Below, piece by piece: positions 1 through 12,654 of a stretch of DNA of 64,000 nucleotides. The DNA lies in the NCBI GenBank assembly GCA_028023455.1, contig JAQFVV010000022.1, forward strand, positions 10,497,100 through 10,561,099, written 5' to 3'. The stretch is from Epiperipatus broadwayi. Lineage: Eukaryota; Onychophora; Udeonychophora; Euonychophora; Peripatidae. Position numbers and translations under genes: made by a program. Position 1 is the first letter of the stretch. Every line of letters starts with the position of its first letter. A model generated the notes under the pieces. The model worked only from the letters and a program-made list of their open reading frames with translations. It was not told the origin of the DNA and made no database searches.

Positions 1-2345
1 TCCCATTAAATTAATTCAATAATAAACTAGTTTAGAAAAGAAAAAGGTGTGATATAAATTATATATTATTTCTGAAGTTGAACTAAGGTCAAAAGAAAAA
101 AAAGTTTGAAAGTGCACATTATGATTATCTATTTAAAAGGTGGCATAGGGCATTTTTTACACTTTTTTTTTTAAACAAAGTCAAGGGAATTTTTTGTGCC
201 AGTTCTGTAAAGTTTATTTTTAAAAAAGATGATTTTCTTTCATATACTTTTTCATATCCTTAACAAATTGTCTAATTTCTTAATGTAAATAGGAAAACAT
301 CTTTAATTAATGTTTTTTTATTCTTGATTCCCATTTGTTTAATACAAGAAATTCTCACATTTCAGTTTGTAAATGCTGATAAGAGAGAGAATTTTAATAT
401 CTATCAAGGCATTAATCAAGTAAAAAAAAATTTCAAACAAATGTCATTTTAATTAGCACTCTCATTTTAAATTTTTAAAAATTGATGTTTATTTTATTTG
501 AGTGTAATTTTTTTCTTTAGACAATTTCAACAAAAATAGTATTTGTTTTAAATTAAATAGCATTCTCATTAAAAAACAAAAATAATTAAACTATTTAAAA
601 TTTTATTAAACAATACCTTTCAATCCACACTTATATATATTGTCATGTTTAAAATTGACCACTCAATTACCCATCTTAAAATGTGTATATATCTTAAGTC
701 ATCTACCTTAATGGTCAATATTTATCATATTTGTTATTTTGGTAACACATTCTAAATATCTTATAGTTAGAAATTTCATTTTGACTAAAGACATTTCAGA
801 CTGGACATTTTTTGACTGAGATGAAAGACGAATCAATAAGTTATTCTGTTCACATTAGTCTATTACTTACCACTAATCTTAGTATGGGCATTAAAATAAT
901 TATATCCAAATAGACTTCAAGCAGCATAAATTTTAATCCTTATAATATGGTATCACAAAAAATATGCACAAAGTCTATAATTCCAATAGCATGTACATCA
1001 ATGATAATTTAAAAATAAGATCAAAATATATTTATCCATATGCCATATTAAATATGTAATTAATATTGATTCTCAACTCTATACAACATAAAAGCAAAAA
1101 AATATTTAATTCTTTATTGAAAATTTATTTTTAATATAAATCAAAATGGATAACAGAAGCTTTTAGTGTTGAAATTAAAAGGAAAAGCATATAGTCAGCA
1201 ATTAATATTTATAACATATTTTATAAAGAAATGAAACTTAGACTTAAACTGTATGAATTCACAACTGCATATAAGATTTGGAAGCAAAAATTTTTGATTA
1301 TATGCTAAACATTCATTCTCAAAAATATCACCAGAAAATGTTTAGCAGCATAATAGTTACTTTTATGTTGGTCCATAATTTCTGAAACAATGTATAAAGA
1401 AGACTACCTCATATAAATGTAAAATTTTGTCATAATCATAAGTAATAAATATAATTTCTTTTTCATTAAATTCATTTTTTAAAGTAATATTCACTACAGT
1501 AATAAATTGGATAACAATTTATGTACCAATCACTTTTGGGTACCATCTTCACTTAGAAATGCAAAAAAAGTTTCTAAAACAGGCAAATATAAGTAGGTCA
1601 TGAATGTTTTATTAATTTTTTTTTTTTTTTAAACAATTTTCATTACATAATGAATTAAAAGAGTACATATTTTTTTAAGCAGTTTATTGGGCATCTTGAC
1701 TAGGCTCGTTTTATTATCATTAACCTTTTTTTCCACTTAGAATTGCCTTTTTTATATAATTAAATAATCATAAGTAATGAGTTCAAACTTATTTATTTGG
1801 TGATTATTTTTTTAAAGAATGTTTACTAATAAGTTCTCTTTAAATTAAAAAATATATTAACCTTCATTTTTAATTTTTTTTTTTCATTTTATGGTTATGA
1901 TTTAGAAATTTCATAAATTCATGAAGAGATTTAAACCTATATTTAAGAGATAATGGGTACAACCTGTACCCTTTTTTATTTTGAGAAACAATGTGTCAAT
2001 TGAGCATCAAAATGATAAGCATCTCATATTGTTTTATTCAGATGACCTAACATTGAAATGAAACTATTGTAGTAAATTAAAAAAAAATTATACTAACATT
2101 AATCCTCTTACTGGAAGTTTCCTTTGCCTTAACTAGTCACATAAAGAAAAGATTATTTTTGCCGTGTGCTATTTAATGCAGTAATAATGTTGTTCTGGGG
2201 CTTATGTCTATGCATGTTATACAGTTCTGTCATCATTAGTGCTTAAACTTTTTATAGTCTCCCAAACAATAAATTCATTCAATTATTATTAAAATAGTTA
2301 AGGTTTTACTTCATTAGCATATGAAATCAATTAATATATATATAT
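1..2345. other. AT-rich stretch with no recognised feature
   Basis: Only A/T-rich sequence with homopolymer runs is seen here. No ORF of note, no transposase or RT motif, no tRNA-like boxes and no clear repeat boundary was found on either strand. It could be intergenic or intronic. Confidence 0.6.
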
Positions 2346-2695
2346 ATGTGCTCTGCGCACAATTAATGAAGCTATTAAATGTAAGTAAAATTATCAAAAT
2401 TACTGCCAAGCGCTTTCGGGACAGTTTATAGTCTGATATTCATGGCTACTTGTGTTTAGTGACCCAGCAGCAATCAATAGAAGAGAGGCCTGCTTTTCTC
2501 TGTCTCGAAAATGGTCTATGTAGCATCTTCATATGAATTTGCATAAATTTGCATTAATATTACAGTCCTTAACTAAACACAAGTAGCCATGAATATGGGA
2601 CTATAAACTGTCCCGAAAGCACTTGGCGGTAATTTTGATAATTTTACTTATGTTTAATAGCTTCATTAATTGTGCGCAGAGCACATACACATATA
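2346..2695. mobile_element. Inverted pair of Penelope-like 3' tails (palindrome)
   Basis: The two ends are reverse complements of each other: about 105 bp at 2346-2450 pairs with 2577-2695, around a ~125-bp spacer. The spacer (about 2458-2570) closely resembles the sequence just after the endonuclease stop codon of the Penelope-like copy at 40.26 kb, so this is read as a plus-oriented Penelope 3' end preceded by an inverted copy of its own tail. Each arm carries a short hairpin followed directly by GAAA (2597-2618 on plus; mirror at 2405-2450 on minus), reminiscent of the hammerhead ribozymes known in Penelope-like elements. Coding sequence is absent. A simple palindromic MITE is the alternative, but the match to the 40 kb locus favours Penelope. 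Confidence 0.65.
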
Positions 2696-4044
2696 TATCA
2701 ATTATTATTACTAAAATTATGTTTATATATTGTGCCATTACAATTGAGTCACTAGATAAATTTATAGTAATGTGCATGTAGAAAAGGTAAACCAAAAATC
2801 ATCATCACAATTTTATATAACCATAAAAGAAGCTGTAGGGCATCCAAGTTCAAACCCTACCAGATCAAAATCTTAAACACTTTAGACAGAGAGTGGGTCA
2901 ACAACAATTATATGCTTTATTTGTTTGTGTGTTGATAGAAAGGTAATACACACATTTAAACTATTTAATATTTAGTCTTTCTGTTAAAAAAGCAAAGTTA
3001 TAATGCATATGTATAGGCAGTGTATGTGTAAGCTATTTAATTGTTTTATATTTCAAATATTCAACATTTTAACTTTCTTTAAAACTAACCTATGCTTGAT
3101 CAATTCTAATATCTTATTCTATTTTCTTTTCTTTAATTATAAGTGGATTTAAAAGTTACAGATTTAATTAAATAATTGGGTTATAATTACTAAGCTAGCA
3201 ATTATATTATTTAATGTTAGTTTATGAATGATTTGAAAGAATGAAGGATGTGTGTACATTACATACAGAAATTTACATTTACTAAATATTGAAAGAAAAG
3301 GAAGGATTAAATCTGTCAAATTATTTTTTTTTGTACAATTTTTTGTTAAAAGAGGAAATCTGTTTAATCAGATATCGATCTTTGTAGCAATCTTTTTTTT
3401 GTAAATGATTGTTTCACTTTGGGAGCTTATAATGGGTGAGAACTCTAATTTTGAAATTGTCTTATCTCAAGATCTAAAGAAGGAAGCTCAAAGATTTGAA
3501 ATGTTACCTGGATGTTAAAAAAAAAAAAAAGAAAAGAAAGGAAATAAGGATTGAGTCTATTTTTTTTTAAACAAAAGTGTCTGGAAAAAGGATTAAACTT
3601 TTCAGTTGAAAAATAATTTAGTTGAAAATAAATTAGAGATCTAATTAAAACAAATTTGTCCAAAAATAGCAAGTGATGCTATCTCTGATTGGTTAAGTTA
3701 GCTAAAAATTGGATATAAAAAGCTGTCTTGAATTATTATTAGGATTATTGTGATTGATTCAGATTATTAAACTATAAAATTGAATGTTGAAAATATAAGA
3801 AATGGCTGGCTAGAAAAATTATATGTATGTCCCATTTGCTGACCATCTGGAGGAAGCTGCACATCACATAGGAAAGAAAAGATGTTGTGTCTAAAATAAT
3901 ATTCTACACCTTTCAACTGACCAGAGAAATAAGATGTTTTTAATAGAAGGAAGAAAGCATTCACCTGCATTCAAAGAAGATGAATTAATCTACTGATAAA
4001 TATTAATCATCAAGTCCAATTAATTCTTCCGATCTATTTTAAAC

Positions 4045-4353
4045 TCAAGAAAATTTACAAATGGGAAAACAACTGCTGTATTTCATCCACATGCTTGACA
4101 GGAAGAGAAGAAAATTTAATATAATGATTTCCAAATTGTCCACTAAAGCAAATAACCTCAATAGAGTCATCATCATCAAATAGTTATACACCTCAAGAAA
4201 GAGATTGTTCCCACATAAAACGGAAATAGTAGCTGCAGAAATATAGACATTATACAAGACAAGTTTGAACCCTTGGAAATTCGCCACAAACAAAAGATCG
4301 GTAATATGACTTTTTATATCTATTTTCTTTATGATATCAGTCTTAAGAAACAT
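4045..4353 (-). other. 102-codon ORF inside the 3.3 kb repeat, copy 1
   Basis: The ORF encodes a hydrophobic, Leu/Ile/Met-rich peptide with no family I recognise. The point of interest is its twin at 43,226-43,534: the two coding stretches differ by one base in about 306 (Leu versus Ile at residue 3), while the sequence just outside differs by several percent plus a block of changes. Because synonymous sites are also unchanged, this is not evidence of protein-level selection; gene conversion or non-coding constraint fits as well. It has no promoter or partner gene that I can identify, and it may not be translated. Confidence 0.3.
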
Positions 4354-5639
4354 TTTAGCAATAAAGTGGTATATTTTATTTAAAGAACTTTTAAAGACTA
4401 TTCAGATCGATTAAAAACAAGAATGTCTTACTAATAATAACTTTGAGTTTCATAAATGATCTTGAATGTATCAAAATTATTTGTTTATTAATTTTACAGT
4501 TATGAAAAATATTAATGTGTAAAACAATTTTTTTTAATGGTATTATGATTTTAGTTTTAACTAATATATTATTATTATTATTATTTTGGTTTTAAATAAT
4601 ATTTTGTTATTATGGGATAAAACATGCATGTACATAATAATATTGTTATATTGTATAATTGCGAGTGAATGTGAAATAATGAGTAGTATTAGAATATTAG
4701 ATTATTTTGTTTCAAGTTAAGTATAGCATTTCAGAGGTAGAAGAGGGGGAGAAAATAATTTAAAACTCTTTTCTAAAACTTGCTCTTTCAATTCTACTAA
4801 CATTTTTTTTTTACATTCTATTTACATGTTAGATTTTTAAAGTATGTGTGCTAATGAGCAGATAATATTTTTTGTCTTGAAATACTTTTCTCATGGAGTG
4901 AAAATCATGGTCAATGTGACGTCCAACTTAATACAAAATACATTTGAAGGGAAAGGGGGAAGAACTTAAAATTAATCTGAGGATTGTTATATAATCAATT
5001 ATTATTATTATTATTCATGTCAATTTTCATATTTATCTAGAAATTTTTATGTATATGTTAGAAATGTAGTAATAAATATTAGTTTGTTTTATTAAACGAG
5101 GCGTATATATTTCATTAAGTGTAGTCTTTGTTAAGTGTGATTATTCATCATCATCAATGGTTGAATATTAGTTATTTAAGATATAAGTAAGTATGCTAAA
5201 ATTAAGCAATAATTATGAATTTCTTTATAAAAATTAGTTTTATGTTTAGGCTTAGAACTAGAGCTGTAGTTGAAACCGTTGTCATTTATCATTATTATTA
5301 TCATCATCATCATCGTCATCAACGTTTTAATTAATGAGCTGTTTCAATGTTTAAAGGCCATAAATAAATATTGATTTCATAATATTTAGTGATTTTTTTT
5401 AGTAATATTATAACCACATCCTGTCATCTATTTCATGCAAGGATGAGTGAATTGCCATCCTAAATTAGTTATATATAATCTGAGCTAGTAAACTTATAAA
5501 AATATTGAAACACAGTTGTTATGCTAAGATCTAAGAAGTGATTTATGTCTAATACTCCACTTTGGTTTAAAGATGTTTTACTTTTACCTAAATATTAGTG
5601 CGTATAGTGATATGGCTCAAAAAGCAAAATCTTCCATTT

Positions 5640-5765
5640 TTATTAGAAATAAAGTACCAAAAAGGGGATTCAAACCCGGTACATGTGAAAGGTTATTAGA
5701 TATAACCATGTCTAGATTCAGATAATCTAGTGGCGCCCTGCTAGACCATATTCACTTAGTATTTG
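5640..5765 (-). repeat. tRNA-related SINE-like block in repeat copy 1
   Basis: Read on the minus strand there is a B box of the form GGGTTTGAATCCC near 5665-5680, preceded at tRNA-like spacing by TGGTCTAGC...GGGCGCC, which resembles the A-box end of an Asp/Glu-type tRNA. The acceptor stem is not intact, so it is a tRNA-derived SINE head or tRNA relic, not a functional tRNA. The same block lies at about 41,850-41,945 in copy 2. Confidence 0.5.
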
Positions 5766-6072
5766 TTTAAACATGCACTTAACATCAAACCAAGAAATGA
5801 AAGTGGATAAGATCTACTGCCTGTATACCTGAGTTATATTTTATTGAATTACGAGTGTACTCACTTCACGTGATTTCCATATACCTGAGTTATAATAATT
5901 TGCTAATAATTTGCTTATAATTCTTGATATTTGGACTCCTTTACTCAGATATAATAATATCTTTTGATCATCATTTAATTTTTGAATTTATGATTATTTC
6001 TTATATATTGTAGACAACTCAGGTATGGTAATATCTTTTGAACGATCTTTAATTATGTTACAATATATATAC

Positions 6073-7685
6073 ATTCATCTGTTAATAAATGTTTTTAATG
6101 AATAACTGGCAGGCAGTTTAAGGCAACATCAAAATCTTGACATTAATGAAAAAATTAAGTTATCCAATGAAAAAGTTAAGTTTTTATAAATAATTTTAAA
6201 ATGTTTTAAGAATTATATAGTTTTATTTTACAATGGAAAATTATTACATATGGAAATCACAAGTTTGATTTAACCATCTTGAAATTAGAGTTAGTATTAT
6301 ATATTCATTCAAGATGAAGTATGTTAACCAATCTATACTCTAGCTTTGGTTAATAAGATTGCAATTAAGTGCTACCCAAAATATTGAGACTTTACATTCA
6401 ATACAATTGAGAATTTATAAGTAATTTTTACATCAAATCGTATAAAACTAAGGTTATGATTATTGAAGAAAGATAATATTCCATTATTACTATTTACATA
6501 AGCACTATTTTAAACCTAAAAATAATATGAATTTTGGATATAGATTTATATTGTTAGCTGATTGTCTCCAGTTAAATGGAACAGTATCTTATTTTCTATA
6601 TTATAAGTGAATTTAGTATATCACTAACAGTAATGTTGATACAGTTCAGTTATACAAAAATTAGATTCTTCCAACTTTTAGGAGTTTTTCTTTAATTTTT
6701 TGGCAACTACTTGTAGGGTTTATGTTTGGATTACATATTACCAGTTTCGTATGCTACTATGCTACATATTTATATCGTAACATTAAAAAAAGATTATTGT
6801 TGAAGTAGATAAATTGTAAAAGAAAACCAAATACAATTCATGAAAAATGAATAGAACTGAAGAACTAAAAGAAATGCATATAATTACAAAATCAGTAAAC
6901 AAAAAAGATTGTGTTATTGCTATAAAACATATTGGAATTTATGAGTTTTAATGCTAACATTATAAACTGTCAAATTCATTGTTACTTTTTTTTTTTTTGA
7001 CATATTTCTTTTTCTATTTCATATTTATAGTTTTAAAATGTACTTTTTTTCCATAGTTTTTATGTGTATTTAAATATATTCAGGGTTTTTTTTGTGTGTG
7101 TGCATTATGCAAAACCTTTATTATTATTACAGTTTCAATTGATTCCCCACCAGTTTTTTTTTCAAACCTGTACATTTATATATGTCCATAATGTGTCTCA
7201 GTAAAAAGAGTGATTGATTCTTTTTCCAAGCTGACTGAAACCATCATATCTAAATGAATGCATGTGTTATATTTCAGTTTTTTTTACAAAACTTTTAAGG
7301 CACTTACATATCTGGATTTTGAATTATGACATGAAATGTGATAATGTGTTTTGAATCTTTATGCACAATGAAATAATATGCTAACATGTGTAGCAATAAA
7401 GCCAAGAGAGGCAAGAATATTTCCCAGTGGTTTGCAAGATTTTATGAAGATAGGGAGAATATTGAAGACAATTTGTAAAGATATGAAATTGAAACATAAT
7501 ATCACATTTTATGTTATATCTCATGATTCCGATATGCTGGTGCCTTAAAATTTTTGTGGAGATTACTTAAACTATGTTGTTACATAAACATTATTGAGTC
7601 ATATTATTTTAACCATTACTGATCCATTATAGGATGGTCTCTCTATATTTAGTTTCTCTCACCCCTAGTGTTTCATTTCCATAAC
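6073..7685. other. AT-rich stretch with no recognised feature
   Basis: No transposon protein motif, tRNA-like box or repeat pairing was found. There are poly-T runs (for example near 6985 and 7090). The next recognisable sequence is the 3' end of the LINE starting near 7.69 kb. Confidence 0.5.
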
Positions 7686-7689
7686 ACCC

Positions 7690-9290
7690 TATGCAGACTT
7701 ATTTATTTCATCCATCCATCCATCTCATATGCAGTATCTTTATAGATCTTTTACAACTCTTAGGATTCAGTATGAAACTTTGCTTGTCCATTTTTTATTA
7801 TCTCTTCTAGAAATACGTCCAATTCTTTTTGGTTATATCAGTGATATCTGTTTGTTCTCTCACCTATGTATTTATTTTCAGTCTTTTCTTATTACTCCTA
7901 ATATACATCTTTCCCTATTTTATTGAGTGGTCTGAAGTCTTTATATTGCTCTTCTGTCAAGTGTCCAAGTCTTATATCCATAAGTAAGAACTGTTAAATC
8001 ACATTTATTAAAAATATCCTTTTTAACACAGGCATATTTTCTTTTAATATTAAATTATTTCTACTAAAAGCATTCTATCCAGTTTAAGTCTATGATTACT
8101 TTCATGCATTGGGTTTCCATCTGTATTAAAAATCATACTAAGGTATTTACAATTATTAACTTTTTCTAATTGATGATTATTAATCTATTCTGAGAAAATC
8201 TATTGAACATCACATGATCACCATTTCTTATGCTTGCTTATAACTGTTATTAAAACAGGAAAAACTCTCCATACAGTAGTGCCATTCAGTGAAGCCAGAT
8301 TAATCAATAAATGCCAGAAGGCTTGTGCCACAAGCTAGAAATTAGTCTGGGGATATTGGATGAGTAGGTCCTAGATAGGGATTTTATGTACAAGCCTTCT
8401 GACATCTATTGATTACTCAAGCTTGCAGTGAGTGGCACTATTGTATGGACAGTTATTCCTATTTTAAAATCGATTGAATTTTATTTTAGTCATTTTAGCA
8501 TTTATTTTAGTCCCACTTTTTTACTTTCTTCTGATAACTCTTGCAACATTTTCTGAAGCTCTGAAGCATTATTTAAAATCAATCTCTCATTTGCAAAATT
8601 AATCTTTATTTATTGTTTACTCTCTTATGTTCCCTTTAAATCCATAGAACTGTTATAAAAAGTTTTGGAGATGTGGAATCACTCTGTCACACACCTTTCT
8701 CAATGTTAATGTTAGTATGGTAATTTTATGATTGTTGTTACACTTTAATAAATATTCTTTATAGCTTTTGCACTTTGATAAATATTTTTTAGAATATGAT
8801 AATGTCCTGGCTCAATATCTTGATGATCGTATGATTTAATCACGACAGCAATGACTGTAATCAAATTCATTTTCATTAACGAAGAAATCTAAAAGGATAA
8901 CGGCAATTCATATTAATTGTTTTTTTCTTCTGTTAATTCTATCAAAACATGTATACGTTCTATTGTGCTAAAATTAGTTTTAAATCCAGCTTGTTCTTTT
9001 AGTTGGTTATAATATAAAGCTTGCTGCAGAGAATTTGTAATTATTTTGATAAAGATTTTGTATATAACTGATTTCTAATAGCTTTTTTTTTTGTATACAA
9101 CTGATTTCTAACATCTTTTTTAAAAATCAGCTTTCTTAAATGTAAATATTACTACAACATTCTTTCACTCATCTGCTACTTGTTTATCATTTGCATATTT
9201 GGTATATAACTTTGCCAACAATTTTTCTATTTCTTTCTACTTCTTTTAAAATGTCAATAATAATTATATTACTTCCTGGAATTCACCCCC
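7690..9290 (-). pseudogene. LINE (non-LTR retrotransposon) reverse transcriptase remnant, RTE-like
   Basis: Read on the minus strand, conceptual translation across frames gives a long, ordered match to the RT of the LINEs often annotated as endonuclease-reverse transcriptase. In order: the early RT region (about 9130-9290), the region before motif A with a QAGF-like segment (about 8990-9070), the LELSEESKK-like segment after the YADD region (about 8500-8600), then the C-terminal part with a VLTYG...W.L block (about 7920-8010), and a GR-like end near 7700-7900 with MRWMD just beyond. Stops and frameshifts are frequent and motif A is disrupted, so it is dead. A foldback repeat interrupts it at 8208-8465. 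The C-terminal part matches the fragments at 11.2 and 20.7 kb, so all belong to one family. The exact clade cannot be settled by eye. Confidence 0.8.
8195..8478. mobile_element. Foldback repeat inserted into the LINE, with 13-bp target site duplication
   Basis: The insert (8208-8465) is bounded by AAAATCTATTGAA (8195-8207) and AAAATCGATTGAA (8466-8478), a 13-bp direct repeat with one mismatch. Joining the LINE across it restores continuous LINE-like coding, so this is a genuine insertion. The insert starts with the CATCACATGATCACC motif, contains AACTCTCCATACAGTAG, and ends with an inverted version of the latter. Internal blocks are shared with 45.95, 52.4, 54.2 and 62.1 kb. A 13-bp duplication suits target-primed retrotransposition better than most DNA transposons, so a SINE-type origin is possible despite the foldback structure. 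Confidence 0.75.
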
Positions 9291-11155
9291 CTCCCTTTCA
9301 TAGTCATCCATATATATATATCCAGAGATATATTTTATATTAAGTGTGCATGTATATGTGCATGTGAGTAAAACATTGATATAAAATATATTTGTGTAGA
9401 GATATATGCATGTTTGTAATAACTAACTTGAGTTTGTTTAAAGCTAGGTGGTTTTATATATGCAATCACATGATAACAGCTCAAGCTTATCTAAATCATG
9501 AATCCTCAATCTGTTGTCAAAATAACTTGTTCCATCTTTTACTTATGGGGGTTGTCTTGATAACTGATATACATGGTTTAAATAAGATTTGTTTTTTTAA
9601 TCAGGTAATTGTAATAAGTAATATAATATACTTAATGAATAATATTTCTGTAGTGTAATTTTCACTATATCACCCTGATCAAAGACATCCTAATTAGTTG
9701 AAAGTTTATGATATTATATCTTACACTCTTAACTATTATAATTATTATTATAATGCAACATATTGGAACATTTTGCAAAAAACCGAGTTTGATATTTTAA
9801 TATTTCATTTTGTAAATTATTTTTCAAGAGAATTTACATTTAGATATATTCATCAACCAAGAGTTTCTTTAAGCAAATCAATTTCAAGTATTAGCCTCTC
9901 TTCTCATTTTAAAACAAAAATAAATAAACAGAATTATAATTTACTTTATTATATTTCAGTTTGTGAATATTAGCAGTGCATTTTTTATAGCAATTAGTCA
10001 TTCTAGATCTTTCTTGTTTGTTTGGGTTTTTTTAAAATTTAAAATACGTGCTTGTAGTCTAAAGAATTCCGTATTTGCTACCTAAAAATTCTAATTATAT
10101 CCCGTTTTGGCGACTTTAAAAATATATTCACTCATTCATATACAAATATGGGCATCCATGCACACATATAAACGTAAGAAATACACATGTTTATGCATAC
10201 TATTTATTTACACACATACTTACATATACATAAACACACAACTGCACACACATATCTAGTTATGTATATTTATTTACATATAGGTAGAGAAATTAACGTA
10301 CTCTGAATCATGTAATATCAAGGGTAAAGGCTTATTTCAGGCTTATGAAGTCAAAATGTTAAGACCCTATCAGTAAAGTTATCTCACTTTCACTTTAAAA
10401 ATAAATACTAAACAGCCTAGAGCATTAACCAAAAAGATAATGAATTACCTTGCTACCCCTTTCCACCCACCTGCAGTCAATTCTTTTTCTACATTATTCC
10501 ACTGGGATGCTCTTTGTTCAAATTTTATTTTAATTTTGCAATTCAAATTTTTACAAGTTTATCACTACCAAATGTATTCTCGACTTAAGGATTTCATTTC
10601 CAGGAGATGAATTTCCCTTTTCTGCATGGTTTAATAATATTATCATATTTATGCAGTGTGCAGAATGTAACCATTTGACACCCATTTTATAAATGAAAGC
10701 TTTGGGGTTCATTTTTAAAATACATAAAGAGAAACACGAGCTTAGTCAAGGGTCTGTTTTTCTCGTAGCTATTAAAATGTAACTCTTTATTTTTCCTACA
10801 CAATCTTTACAATTCAAATTTTTAATTTTTTATGATAGTCTTTTTCAGCATTGAGAAAGCATTAAGAGAAATTATACTTACATTGTGTGTGTATATATAT
10901 ATAGGAAGAAAAGATTACGTACTTCTTTTATGCTTAAATATTAAAAACCACACGCACGCACACACACGCAATTTAGTAAACATTCTGGACAAACAAATTA
11001 TGTAAATACAGACAACCTCCAACTTAAATAAACCCCAAGTTGTATACATCTATTTTTTATACAAATAATTTCAGACATATAAAATCAAAATATTATACTT
11101 GCATACTGAACATCTCTTACAATATAAGGAATATTTAGGCATTTAACAGAAAAAC
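9291..11155. other. AT-rich stretch with simple repeats, no gene recognised
   Basis: The stretch contains ATATAT and CA/TG-type low-complexity tracts (near 9310, 10,130-10,280 and 10,880-10,970). Two short plus-strand ORFs of about 90 codons (9392-9658 and 9698-9973) have no recognisable motif and the composition expected by chance. Confidence 0.5.
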
Positions 11156-11159
11156 AATA

Positions 11160-11500
11160 TGCAGACTTCGAACTGTTCAAATAAGTATAGAGAGGTATAT
11201 CAGGGTATAGGAAGAAAAGAACAAAGAGAAATACATGATAAGAAAACAAACAGTATCATTAACTTCATTGAGACTAAATTGGGGCTGGGATGGACATATT
11301 GCTAAAAACATGATAATAGATGGATAGTTTAAATCTTAAACTTGATTACAGAAGATTGCAAAAGACGGAAAGAGACTGCTTGTGAGATAGCTAGATGAAA
11401 TAAGGAAATTTATCAATGAGATAATGATTGGAAGTGATGATGCTGATAATTCTAGAATAAAGCTAACAGTAAAGATTAACCACAAGTAAAATTATATCAA
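11160..11500 (+). pseudogene. LINE 3' end fragment, same family as 7.7-9.3 kb
   Basis: On the plus strand this reads as the C-terminal tail of the RTE-like LINE: a RLxTxQ...ER block, then an arginine/lysine-rich REQT-like segment, a W.GHIA motif and an R.LDEIRKF-like end. Several stops and a frameshift interrupt it and no upstream RT is attached, so it is a 5'-truncated, decayed copy. It aligns block by block with 20,860-21,200. Confidence 0.65.
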
Positions 11501-12650
11501 ATAAAAATGTACTTATGAAATAAGTCATGGGGTTGACTGCTTATGTAAGTCAGGGACAATCACTTATGATAAAAAATAATAATTTTATGGTAGTTGCTTT
11601 GGAGGTCATATGGCCTTTAAATAACAAAGTGGCAGATTGAGCACACTGTTCTAGTCAAGTGAGCAAAATGATTTTTTTTTGGTTCCTCAACTGGAAATTG
11701 ATCCAGAAGAGAAGGAAGACCTTCACTCTGCTACCCCATGAACATTCTAAAGCTTGCAGAACCATAAGACAAATGTTACATGTACTGTCTACTTTAAAGC
11801 ATTTGCATATTATGTTTTCACAGAGTTGAATGTTTCTTTTCCATTACAGTTTCAGAGAGATTTTTACAGAATGTTTTTATCAATAAATATTCACTATTAA
11901 CCTCAACTGCTTAATTAAAATGTTGCATTATGTTCCCAAATGGCCTCAAACATGATATTGAATGCAAATTTAAGGAGGATTAAAGATATTTTTAGGCAAT
12001 TAATGTTTTTTAAAGCACTCAATTAACAATTAATATCAATCCTTACTGGTCAGTATCTAGTTGATTTTGAAGAAAGTAAATAAAGTTCCAAGCCATCTAG
12101 GTTAGTTATATGAATGTTAGTGCATTGGCTGTAAAAGAAGATGTGATTATAATACAACGTAATTTTGATTGCCAGAAATTTGAGGACATCATGCACTTAC
12201 AGTTGCAAAGCCAATGTGTTTCCCTCTATTATTACTTTGGTTTCAAGAGTTTACTTTTTCTTGGGTAGCTAATAAAGACAGAAATTTTCCCAATCAGAAG
12301 ATACTACTAATCTGTTAATGACTGCTGGCATAGTTCCCATGCTTATCATAGCAAAGTCTACTCTTATTTATGATCTTTCAAACAATTATAAAGATAAAAG
12401 TGTAGAGAAGTCTTTAAATAGACTATTGCAAGACAAGGATGTTTCCTCAGTCTCCACTCCTTCATGCGGAACAGTGAAAAAGATGAGATTAGTTGCCAAA
12501 TTCACCATCTGTAGATGGTGGCTAGTGGGAAGTTTAACTTTCTTGCTTTATTTTCTTTCTAAGATTATCTAAACATCCATTCGTTAGTTAAAATTGGTTA
12601 CCTGGATTGACTATCTGAAAAAAAAATCGATGCCTACATTTGGAAAATAA
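11500..12650. other. Stretch with no recognised feature
   Basis: Mostly unremarkable sequence with slightly higher GC than its surroundings. A plus-strand ORF of 84 codons (12,318-12,572) has no recognisable motif or splice signals that I would trust. Nothing else was supported. Confidence 0.45.
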
Positions 12651-12654
12651 AAAT

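Larger units (their letters stand above)
2733..6072 (-). mobile_element. ~3.3 kb interspersed repeat, copy 1 (inverted relative to copy 2)
   Basis: This segment matches the reverse complement of 41,585-44,862 along its length, with substitutions and small indels. Both outer ends begin with a similar ATATTGTRMCA-like string when read inward, a possible short terminal inverted repeat. Landmarks shared by both copies are a tRNA-like block with a good B box near 5665-5760 (minus), another tRNA-like B-box region near 2835-2875 (minus), ATT and ATC/GATGAT microsatellites, and a 102-codon minus-strand ORF at 4045-4353 that is nearly identical between copies. Copy 1 has a small local duplication near its right end (5940-6072). 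No transposase or RT motif is visible, so the class is unknown. Either a non-autonomous transposon or an inverted segmental duplication would fit. Confidence 0.75.

Noticed and set aside
3767-3970. 67-codon ORF shared with 43,608-43,811
   Set aside because: The frame is shifted by an indel between copies, so the ORF is not conserved even though the DNA is.
5640-5765. Functional tRNA gene
   Set aside because: Good B box but no intact acceptor stem or anticodon arm; present in both copies of a repeat, so it is a tRNA-derived part of the element.
12318-12572. 84-codon plus ORF as a host gene
   Set aside because: No motif, no convincing splice sites, and length within chance expectation for this window.
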